From Pagrus major (taxonomy: Eukaryota > Chordata > Actinopteri > Spariformes > Sparidae), in assembly GCF_040436345.1 (NCBI RefSeq), contig NC_133230.1, positions 28,481,551-28,545,550 on the forward strand: a stretch of DNA of 64,000 nt, given 5' to 3'. The number at the start of each line of letters is the position of its first letter. Within the stretch, counting starts at the first letter, position 1. Under the pieces are notes generated by a model, which saw only the letters and a program-made list of their open reading frames with translations, did not search any database and had not been told where the DNA came from. Positions 39,000 to 49,400 of the stretch are shown one piece after another. A program made the translations under genes and the position numbers.

Positions 39000-40227
39000 T
39001 GTGTTAGGGCTGCAAATGATGATGCAAGTGTAAAATGCCAAGATGCAGAAAGATTTCCACCAGTTTCTCTGAAGTGAAAGGTGAAATCAAATGTCTTGTC
39101 TGACCCAACAGTCCTCAAAATCCCAATTTAATTTACTCTAATTTCCCTTTTCTACAAAGCCACACGTTCTCATATTTGAAAAGATGGAATGTGGCGTCAG
39201 TTTGAACAATTATCAAGAAGGTCGACAGGGTTCTGTCGGTTGTCAATCCAGTAATAATTTTACCTCTAGTGTAGCCTTTAAAGTTTACATTCTAAGACCA
39301 AACACATCAAAGTTGCTAGATAAGGATGTCTCATTGTGAAGGGTCTCAAAATGCATCAGCTTTAGGAAACTACACTGTCTGTTTTGAATCTTATGATTTT
39401 TCATGCATTTACAAATTTAAAAAACTATCAAAATAATGTTGCACTAAATGTTTATGCATCACCACCAGTGGAAGCATTCAGTAAACTATATTTGAATGAC
39501 TTGTCTTCTCACACGTGGCAGATGATCTGAGGTGTGATTGGCTCCTGGCAGCCTCGCCCTGTTTGGTGGGTCATTACCCTGGAAGAAGTGGAAACTGAGC
39601 TGATTGACAAGAAAAGTGAGGTGATCACTCAGATGAGCCTCTGTTGACGATTATCTATTGAATTTTCCTGGTAGGTGATGCGTGCAGTACTTCTGTCTGC
39701 CTCGCTAAAAAACAGTAATGGCAACAATGAGATATTTGTTGAGGCTGAAACACTTAAACATACAAGTAGTTATCCTACAAAGCGTCAAACTTTAATAAAC
39801 AAATCTTGCATTTAAAACAACCATAAACCTGAAGACTCAATTCACAAAGAAAAAAGTTGCATTTTTCCTACAAAAACAATATCGAACTGCTTTGGCTTCT
39901 GTCCAGTTATACAGCAGAGGTCCATTCAAGTTACCAAACTATTTGGTGACTTGCAGTAATACAGGTTCTGAGTTAATGATTCAGTCTCTTCAAAAGTTTC
40001 CTCCACTTTAATCACAACATGTGCAGCAGCACCACCAAGGCCTCCAGCATGGCTGTGTGCACTGCACTGTTGGATTTGACTGGCAAAGAGCCTCCATCTT
40101 CACTTGTCTGTAAGTTTCTTGTTTCTTGATGGTAAAGCCTGCTGACTGACTGCAGCATCAGTAAGAGGGCTGACCGCACATTCCTCCATAATGTCTTGTT
40201 GATATCAGTCATCAGTTCAACACTGTT
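39000..40227 (-). other. pnn-gemin2 convergent interval and gemin2 3' UTR
   Basis: The two genes converge here. On the minus strand an ATTAAA (plus-strand TTTAAT at 40,007-40,012) lies about 220 nt past the gemin2 stop and is a candidate poly(A) signal; another lies near 39,790. No gene is recognised between. Confidence 0.45.
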
Positions 40228-42202
40228 TCACTCCGGCTGGTCTGCCAGGTCATTCTGCTCAAAGTATCTGCAGAACAGACAAGGACAATATTTTTTTAGC
40301 ACACAAGCTAAATCTGACTTGGTATATGTATATACTGTATGTGATCTCACCAGTATAAACTGTGGTAAATACCTGGCAACAAGACAGATGAGCAGGTTGA
40401 GGGCAGGCAGTTTCTCATCCTCCTGACTCTCCTGTGGAATCATTATATTTATTATACTGTTTTATACTGTTTTAATCCCACAAGGGGAAATTCTTTTTAT
40501 CACTCACGTTATACATGCATCCACACACACACACAGTGTATAGAGGAGAACGAGTGAATGGGCAGCCATCTGCAACGGCGCCCAACGAGCAGTGTTAGGG
40601 GTCGGTGCCTTGCTCAAGGGCACCTCGGCAATGCCCAGGATGTGAACCTGTATTCTCCATTACAAGTCCACATCATACTCTTTTTTGGTCCGAGTGGGAC
40701 TTGAACCGGCCACCTTTGAGTCCCCAAGCCAAGTCCCTACGGACTGAGCTATTGCCTGAGCTATTATATCAGGACACATACACACAGATATAGTCAGCTG
40801 TAATATATCCAAAGTCAAATGACCTGATGGAAATTAGCAAATAGTTTACATTTAAATAAAATAATGTCTACAGAAATAAAAGTGCTGTAATCTGTTGAGT
40901 TATTCTGGCAAGACACTCTGCCAGTTAGCATGAGCTGTGAGTGGCAGGATACACTTCAGTGTGAAGTTGAGTGCCAACACTTCAGCAGTGAGCACCAAAA
41001 ATAGCCAACATGATGCAAAAGTAGCAACTTGTAGATTTCTGCTTAAACACGCCAGAAATAAAAGAGGACCTAAGAGTACAGCAAACACACATTGGTAGTA
41101 TTACAAACAGGACCATCGCAGTCTAGAGAACATTCGTAAAAGTAAATCCTACCAGCGTGCTGCGGAGCTGAGCACATCTCCTGGCCAGCTGTCTGATGGA
41201 GGAGTGAGATTCAGGCAGCAGAGGTTTCTCTAGGCAGGCCAACAAGCAATACAACCAGCGACCCTAAAGCAAGAAATCAAACAATTTCACAATGATTCAA
41301 ACATGGAAAGTAATTAAAGGAAAGGGTGAATTAAAATGACCATGCAAAAACAAAATAGTATTTCTTCTTCTCAGTAGGTGGTTAGAAAACAATAGCGCTC
41401 ATTGCTTTTTTATTTTGGTTGGAAGAGATAAGCAGGTACACAGTGCTGCTGTTTACCATGTGCTAAACATGACAACATTCTGTTCATCTCCTATGCCACA
41501 ATATAGAGCAAAACAAATGCTCCATGTTCTGTGTGCAAACTCCTTTGACAACACTTCAGAAGAATTACCAAAAACAACACGGTGATGTGAGTGTAGCATT
41601 GGACTTGTTGATATAATCCATAAAGGTAACTCACCAACTGAGGAACAAAGTCATGTTCATCAAACCAGCTGATGAGAACCTCCAACACCATCAGCACAGT
41701 GGACTGTAGAAAGGTGAGGAGAAAACAGATACAACAATCAGACTGTTGAACTGGTTTAAAGTGAGCTCAGTGAGGAGGGGATTTACCTGGTTCAGTCTGC
41801 TCACTATGCTGAGGAACGGAGGGAAGCCGACCTGAGTGCAGACACATGCAGTCATGTTTAGATTTCACACAGAGTTCTGCTGATTAAAATCTGTCAAAAC
41901 ATGTCAATATTCAAGGACCATTAACAACTCTGTTTATACAAGAAACATTAACAGCAGACAGCAAAGTAATAGTCAAAAAAAATAAATCAATTAGTCGATA
42001 ATTCTTTGTCACACAAATGCACATTCATACAACCTTGCTATAGTCCAGTGCTGGCTCTGCTTCAGCATGGCAGGACGAAATGCCTAGATAGACCGTCTCT
42101 CCTAAACAAAATCTCTTCCAGCCCTCCTCGTCTGTTAGCTTCGGCTGTGGGACACACACAGAAAAATATCTTACTCAGTTTGCCTCTAGTCTTATGTTCA
42201 TC

Positions 42203-42250
<48 letters not shown>

Positions 42251-43690
42251 TCAAATTTCATCATTTAATTCTGCTCAAACTCAAACAGAGGGCCCCAAGG
42301 GGAAACCCCCCGTGAGATGGTAACCACTTAACACTTCTGTAACTATTGAATGAACTTTTCGGCCATGCCATCTCCTCACCATCTGCACATTGTCGTCCAG
42401 AGACTGGCTGCTCCAGTGTTTCCTGTTCTTTGTGATGCTCTGAAAGCAAAACACACAATCCACATTGGATAATTTCAGGTTGTTGACAATTCAAGAAGGG
42501 ATTTCAAGATAATGCTGTTATGCGATACATTTTTTTGAGATTGTATGGACTACAGTAAAAAAGAAAGACCTGAAGGTTTTGGTTCTACCTGTCTGACACC
42601 GGAGAAGTTACCGACTTGCTGCTGCTGCCAACCAAGACTGGGGCAGAACCCCACTGGAGCTGCATGACAACCTGCCACCTAAAGACAGAAGCAGTCAGAA
42701 AATTAAAGAAATAGAATATATTTTTCTCATCCCACATTATCTCACACATGCCAACACTGGCCAGTGTCCTTTTCTCCGCTGTGGTGTGCTGGGGAGGAAG
42801 CAGCAAGAAGAGGGACACAGCACGACTGGACAGACTGGTGAGGAGGGCTGGCTCTGTGGTGGGCACAGAGACGGACTCAGTGGTGACCGTGGCAGAGAGA
42901 AGGACCCTGGACAAACTGCTCCCCACCACCCTCTGCACAGCACCTTCACCAGGCAGAGGAGCCTTACTTGTATACATTTTATACTACCTACCTACTGTCC
43001 TTGTGCTCCTGGTAGTAATACATGCATTATTTGTAGCCTTTGTATTATCCATCCAAAGATGATCTTTTTTAATAAATGCACACAGAGCAAAGCAATACAC
43101 TTAACTCAAATAAACAGCACAATGTACATCAAAATGATGATTCCTGTACATTTACTCACAGAGGCATTAACTGTTTGCTTCTTCTTCAGTTTCTTGGGGT
43201 CAATGTGAGCGACCACCACCTCTGGACACTGTGACGCCTCCAGCCTGATGGAGAGGAAACACATCATTCAAGCACATGACAAAATGTCTCTACTCACGCA
43301 CCTGTACTCACAAAAGGTTCAAAACGAGGAGCAGAGTTTATCAGTCTCGGTATCTGTTTTATGAGGAGCAAAGAGAGGAAATGGGAGCATAAAGCAATAT
43401 GTATAACACCGACATAGCTGATAGCATCACACAGGCTCCACACAAAGCCACCATGTTTACAATACTTCCGGTGGCAGCATCAGTGTGACACAGGGCAGTC
43501 GGCAAAAGACTCTCACTAATTCTGCTCCGTCCAAACGGTCAGACTGGGGTTGTCTGAGGTGAACTTACTGGACTTGTCGGAGGTATTCCTGCGGGTTTCT
43601 CGGCGGTCCATTCAGCTCCAGGTTCTCTGTGCCAGCTCCAAACTCAATGGGCAGCAGCCTCGGCATCAACTCATCCACGTCAGACTTCAT
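40228..43690 (-). CDS. gemin2: gemin2 (SMN-interacting protein 1), 10 exons, 263 aa
   Basis: Core SMN-complex subunit that holds the Sm pentamer during snRNP assembly. Exons in coding order: 43,690-43,569; 43,244-43,160; 42,678-42,589; 42,439-42,380; 42,144-42,034; 41,831-41,787; 41,703-41,635; 41,263-41,153; 40,431-40,373; 40,267-40,228. All have GT-AG junctions and phases sum to 264 codons including the stop. Landmarks: [13 protein letters not shown] then [130 protein letters not shown], ending LADQPE. These match human GEMIN2 throughout, with a shorter N-terminus. The start at 43,690 ([11 protein letters not shown]) is the only fitting Met. Introns host a SINE and a LINE fragment. Convergent with pnn, head-to-head with mia2. 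Confidence 0.95.
40446..40756 (-). mobile_element. tRNA-derived SINE in gemin2 intron 8
   Basis: On the minus strand the element begins near 40,756 with GGCAATAGCTCAGTCCGTAG (box A-like) and has GGTTCAAGTCC at 40,707-40,697 (box B), giving a split Pol III promoter as in a tRNA-related head. The body includes a GCCTTGCTCAAGGGCACCTC segment (plus strand, about 40,606). It ends with a LINE-like tail, TTTCCCCTTGTGGGATTAAA, plus short ATACTGTTTT repeats. ATTATAT occurs on both flanks (40,442-40,448 and 40,763-40,769), a possible target-site duplication. It cannot be a functional tRNA: no intact cloverleaf is seen. Confidence 0.75.
42207..42251. repeat. (AAT)n microsatellite in gemin2 intron
   Basis: Uninterrupted AAT trinucleotide repeat of about 14 units within gemin2 intron 4 (between the exons at 42,144 and 42,380). 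Simple sequence, likely polymorphic. Confidence 0.9.
42746..42990 (+). mobile_element. non-LTR retrotransposon fragment (RT C-terminal region)
   Basis: The plus-strand frame reads [20 protein letters not shown] then [17 protein letters not shown] and [13 protein letters not shown]. The pattern VVCWGG(S)…RL(D/N)(R/K)LVR(R/K)A…ERR is characteristic of the segment following the reverse transcriptase domain in fish LINEs. Only this 3' portion is present, with no catalytic YADD motif, so it is a 5'-truncated dead copy. It lies antisense inside gemin2 intron 2. Confidence 0.75.
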
Positions 43691-44293
43691 TTTGTATCAA
43701 TTGTGAGCTAGTGCGTATCAAACTGTAGCAGGTAAAATGTTGTCAAGTACGAATGAAGCGCGGACTTGAAACAGAAACTTCTTCTGAGGACATAAACAAT
43801 TAATTTTTCACAGGTGGTGAAAGTACTCACAAACTAGGGAGCCATCTTGGTTGTCGACGCACAGTGATGACGTCTTCTTTGTGCGCGGCGTTGGTTGCCA
43901 TGGCAATGTAGGCGGCTCGTGTTGTAGTCTTTTTTAGATAAAGGGCAAAGTCCAGAAAATGTCCACGTTTTAGCCTGGGAAAATATTTATCTGTCGCCAC
44001 ATTTGTTTGTTTATTTCACACTAAACGTTTCTATCTAATTTTAAAAATAAAATAAAAACCTTTGACCAGTGAGCAGATAAAGGGTTGTAGGCCTATTGCA
44101 AGCAGCTCTTGGATGTTAATGATTATCCTCATGCTAGCCTTAGGCCTATATCTTATCTGGACTCTCTCATTTACCATTGAGACTTCATGACAGCAGCAGC
44201 TTAGAGGCAATGTCCACTCGCCAGCACAACTGGCCAAAGTTATATCTCCATGATGGACATTTTCTCTTGATACACTCCTGTTAAACAACGAGA
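43691..44293. promoter_or_regulatory. head-to-head gemin2/mia2 promoter interval
   Basis: Only 603 bp separate the two start codons, which point away from each other. The interval contains a CRE-like TGACGTC (43,868-43,874) and, 19 bp further, GTTGCCATGGCAAT (43,894-43,907), a near-palindrome matching the RFX X-box consensus GTTRCC-N-RGYAAC. It is GC-richer between about 43,850 and 43,920. A shared or bidirectional promoter is likely; the start sites are unknown. Confidence 0.55.
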
Positions 44294-44566
44294 ATGGCTG
44301 TTTCACAGTCTCACAACATCCTGTGGAGTACAGGCATACTTTTTGTGATTTTGCCTCACATCAGTCTGGGATTGTTGTCTGACTACAAGATCTGTGGAGA
44401 TTCTGAGTGTGAAAGTAAGTCCTTGTGATACACTCTTAGTTTATTCATATAGAATGAGATCTATTTTCAAAGCTTTCTTTATGATTTTATGCTTTTTATC
44501 ATTTGTACATCAATTTTCTGTTTTAATTACTTCTTTGTGGCTGTGTGACTTTGCCAATTTGTGTAC

Positions 44567-44604
<38 letters not shown>

Positions 44605-46445
44605 GCCCAATGAGCAGAGTGCAAGCCATCAGGGACTACCAAGGTAAAGATTGCCGTTTCCTGAGCTTCAGAAAAGGAGACAACATCTTTGTTTACCACA
44701 AGCTGACCGGAAAGAGAGAAGACCTGTGGGCAGGAACTGTACGTCTCATATCTCATCTATTTCCCTGTCTTTCTCTCGCTCTCTTTCAGCAAATATCTCA
44801 TCCAATTCAGTCTCTGACGTTCTAGGTTGAAGAGATTAGTCTTGATTATAATACAGTTTAGATTCTCAGCACTGATTGATTTATGTTACTTGTCTGTGGA
44901 GGCACTCCAGGCCATTCAATAAATGATTTAATTATGTACTATAATAGACAGAATGATAGGAACAACTACTTAAAGTGATCTGAGTGACTTTTGGCTAAAG
45001 CAAAAACTGAATCAATGTAAATGAACCTCTTCTTTATTGTGGAGTGTCTTGTCTTATATTTGCATAAGCTCTCATATACAGCAGATGCAGCAGATATTTG
45101 GTATAAAATAGAAACAGAAATGAGTATAACAGCTCTTATAGTGTCTTTGTGTGCCATGGGAGAAATCAGGCTCACAGTTAAAGCCTGTTCTCTGATGGAG
45201 CTACAGCTGTTAACAACCTCATGAGTAAGCAGTAAAAATGGCTATAAAATGAAGAGCACAATCTTAAAAGAAATCAAAAAGATGTGCTCCATCATCTTTG
45301 TCTTTTTTTGCCCTACTTTTAACTCTCCCACTATGCTGATGTACAGAAGTGTGATTGCTGCTCTGTTTCTTCTGTCTTTCAGATTGACAGACAGTTTGGT
45401 TATTTCCCAAAGGAAGCAGTGAAAGAGGAGCAGGTTCATGCAACTGTGGAGAAAGTAGTGGAAACACAGGTAAACATTGATTTTAGTACTTCAGATGAGA
45501 AGCTTTGAACCGGACATACTCTTTCATTATTACTATAGCAGGGGATCGTAATTAAGTAGACTAAATAGTAAACTGATATGGTATATTATTTACCCTTGAA
45601 TGAGTACTTGTTGAATCTGTACAAAATAAATACCTTATTATCACCAATGTTGGGGAGTAGTGAACTACACATACTGGAACTACTACTTTAACTACTACTT
45701 TTGCATAGCTTGATAGTCACCTAAATTAATATTTACACTGGGATTCAAACCGTTAAATTACTTTACTGTCATTTGTGTAATTAAAGGTGCACTATGTAGT
45801 TTAGAGAAGAAATTTTAATAAATGAATTGACTGATTTTTTTTTTTAATGCCAAATAAGGCAAACAACAAAGTAAATAAACAAACTCTCTTTGTTTTCATG
45901 ACTGAATTAAGAATTACCATGACCTGGATGGATAAACAAACTGACCTTAAAGGACAACACAATTTCATACTGTTTTATTTGGCGGACCCTGCCACCCTCT
46001 AGCTTCAAACAGCATTTTGGGAACATTATTTTCCTCTGAGAACCGCTTGTATATTCAGTTATGGAAAAAATTAATATTTCTTAGTTTGTATCATTCCCTC
46101 AATAATATTGTAAACATTAAAATTCGGAGTTTGAATTTCTTCTCAAAAACCACATAGTGCTCCTTGAACTACTGAAACTACAAATATATTTGTGCAATAA
46201 AAGAAACCCTGAATATATTAGGTGTCAATTAGTCATTAGTATTGATTATTGCCATTTGTTAACAAGTATTCTAAGTCTATTTTAGAAGTTACCTGGCTAA
46301 CTGAGTAATCCTGCTTGATGCAATACCCCCACCTGGACTCTTTTCTGGAACTCAGGTGTCTGACTGATTGACACTGTATACAAAACCAAAGTTGACCTGT
46401 ACTTTCCCATGAATAGTGGGGTATTTTATTATTATTATTATTATT

Positions 46446-46478
<33 letters not shown>

Positions 46479-49400
46479 AAACCACTTATTTTTTTGGTTT
46501 ATGTATGACCTATGACCCTGTGGCACTTTTTGCAATACAGTGTTGTTTTTTTGTTGGCATGAGATTTATACGTATTGTGTTCTGTTAGAAAGTTGTTTCC
46601 AACACTGTTTATTACTAAAGCGCCCTCCTTTGCTCTCTTCATACAGGAATCTGATTTCTTCTGTATGGATGAGTTTGGTTATATAATTGACTCCAGTCAT
46701 TTGGACAGTGATGATGATGATTATGATGACAAAATCCAAAACCAGGAGTCAGAAACCACCCAGACCACCACATACACTGAAGACACAAGTGCTGAAAGTC
46801 CTTCAACATCCGAAGATGTCTCTACAGAACCTCCAGTTTCAGTACAGGAAACTGACGGTACATCGACAGAAGAGGACGAAAGCGAAAATGCAGAGGATGC
46901 TGCTCCTGGGACTCAAAAGGAAGCACAGGAGGCTCCTGCGGCTCCTGGCGAACAAGGTGGGTCTGCTTCCTCTCCCTGGCTCAGTTCTTCAGTGACAGGA
47001 TGGTTAGGTCTGACTACAGAGGAAGAACCTGGTAATTCAGCTGAAGGAGAGACAAAAGATGAGAGAACAGAAACACAGGCCGAAGCTTCTTTCACGTCTT
47101 CTGTGACAGGATGGCTAGGGTTGGGAGGAGAAGGAAAACCTGATGATACTGTGAAAAATACAGAAGAAGACAAAGAAAGTGCTGATTCTTTCACTTCAAC
47201 CATGACTGGGTGGCTTGGCCTGGGAGGAGAGAATAAAAAAGATCACTCCACAGAGAAAAAACAAAATGAAGAAAGAGAAGCTGTCGAGGAACAAGAACCA
47301 GCAGAGACATTCAGGAGCAGGAGGATGTCTCTGGACCTAGAAGGTAGCCAGTTACATGAAGAGGAGAAGGAAGAGATGGGGACATTGGATTGGCTGGGAA
47401 ATGGACTGTCAAACACTTTGGGGTTTGGACTGACCAATCAGGAGTTAGGGCATGAGGGAGCAACTGAAAGAGAGGCAGAGGAGACAGTCCAAAAGGAGGA
47501 GGAACAGCCAGGGTCTGGTTCTTGGTTCGATGTGGGGATCGGGGACATTTTAGGCTTCAGGAAAGACAAGAGTGAAGCTGATGAGAGAACAGGAAGTGGT
47601 TTGAAGGAAACAGAAGAGATACCAGTGGATACCAGTCAATCACAACCTTCACTGACAGAGGAAGAAAGGACACAAACTAGCAATGCATCAAAAGTGGAAG
47701 ACACTCCAAAAGAGCAAAATGTCCCATCAGAGATAGAAATAGTGTCTGACACTAATAATAATGATGGAGGTTCTTCAGACAGTAGCAAGGACAGTGTCTC
47801 ATCTAAAGATGCAGCATCCCAGGTCAATCAAAAAGACATCGATTTGTTAGAAGAAAAGTCCCAGGCTGTAGGTGGAATGTCTTCAATGCTTGACAGTGAG
47901 GAAGAGGAGGAAGATAATGTTTCAGATGATATTGAGAAAGAGGAAAACATACTAGATGGGGAAAGATCAGCAGAAATGGAGGGTAGAGATCATCAGATGC
48001 CTAAATCAGTAGAAAATGAGGATGATAACAACAGAGAGCCAGGAAAAGACGAGGGTGACACTGATGAGGATTTTTTGACACAATCTGACATCAACTTAGG
48101 GCCCAACAGCGCCAGGTCTGTGGATTTAAATGTAGACTCCACAGGGCGATCTGTGGGTGAGGAGGACAAAACAGAGGACACGGTTGAGGAAAGGTCTGAT
48201 ATCCCAAATCAGATTGACAACGCAGAAGAATCCACCGATAACTCTGCTAAAACTGGTCCTAGAAGTGATGATCATGAAGGTGAAGGGAGTGATGCAGAGA
48301 CAGATGTACTTCAGAGAGAAATTTCCCCAATTCATGTTGATGGATCAGCAGAACAAAGTCAGGTCAGTGGGGGTGCAGAAGAGAGACATGAACCAGTCTC
48401 CACTGAGGAAGACACTTTAACTGCTCACAGGGAAGAAGCCAATAAAGATCTTTCAGATTCACCGACTATAACTGGTAATCACACAGATGCAGAGACACAT
48501 CAGGGTGAGTTAGGACAGGAGGAACAGGGGCACCCTGTTGAGGACAGCTCTCAGGGGTTTGGATCATCCAGTAGTAAAAGTACCGCAATTGTGTCTGAAA
48601 ATGCCTCAGAGGAGGACAGAAGAACATTTTCTGCTAGTGAGAGCGCAACAGAGATGGAAGACGATGCAGATCAGAACTCTGTGTCCCCAGATATGCAACA
48701 AAGTGAGGGTGATGCACACATGCTAAAGGAAACTGAGAAAGCTAGCGAAGACAACCTCCTGACAGTTCAAACTGAGACAACAGGGCTTGAGGAACATGTT
48801 TTGCATGAAAGTGGTTTAAAGTCAGGTACAGGCTCTGAAACAGAGACCGATGAAGAGGGGGAGGAAAAGCAGGATGAGGTAGAGGAGTTACAGGAAGGGG
48901 AGAAGAAGCAGGAAATAAAGGAGTTCAGGGAAGAGGGGAAACAGAAGGAGATAGAAGATTTAAAGGAGGAAAAGCAGGGAGAGGTAAAAGAAGAGGACCA
49001 TCAGAATAAGGTGGGAGAGGTAAAGGATGAGGAAAAGCAGGGGGAAGAAGAGGAGTTAAAGAAAGAGGATGAGATGGAAGAGATAAAGGAGGAGAGGAAG
49101 CAAGAGGAGGGGAAAGAGCTACAGGGAGAGAAGAAGCAGGAGGAAGTGGAGGAGTTAAAGGAAGAGGAAAAGTTGCAGCAGACAGAGGAGTTGATGGAGG
49201 AAAACCAGAAGTTGAAAGAGCTAAAAGAAGAGGAGAGAAGGGAAGAGTTAAAGGTGGTGGAAGAAGAAAAGGAAAAAGAGACGAAAGAGGAAGAAAAACA
49301 AGTAGAGTCATCTCATTTTAAGGTAGAGATGGAAAACACTGACAGGGCAGAGTCAGAAAGCAATGAGAAAGGGACACAAAGTGAGAATAGCTTAGAATCT

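Noticed and set aside
40697-40756. tRNA gene
   Set aside because: Box A and B are present but there is no intact cloverleaf, and the segment continues into a SINE body and LINE-like tail.
42748-43062. A host gene on the plus strand inside gemin2
   Set aside because: The text is that of a non-LTR retrotransposon after the RT domain, truncated at both ends.
46236-46535. Minus-strand frame with a poly-Asn tract
   Set aside because: Produced by the (ATT)n/(GTT)n microsatellite inside an intron.
46575-46646. ATG at 46,575 as the start of an independent 1504-aa protein
   Set aside because: The bases before 46,647 are intron (acceptor CATACAG), and the exon completes the MIA-type SH3 domain begun in exons 1-3.
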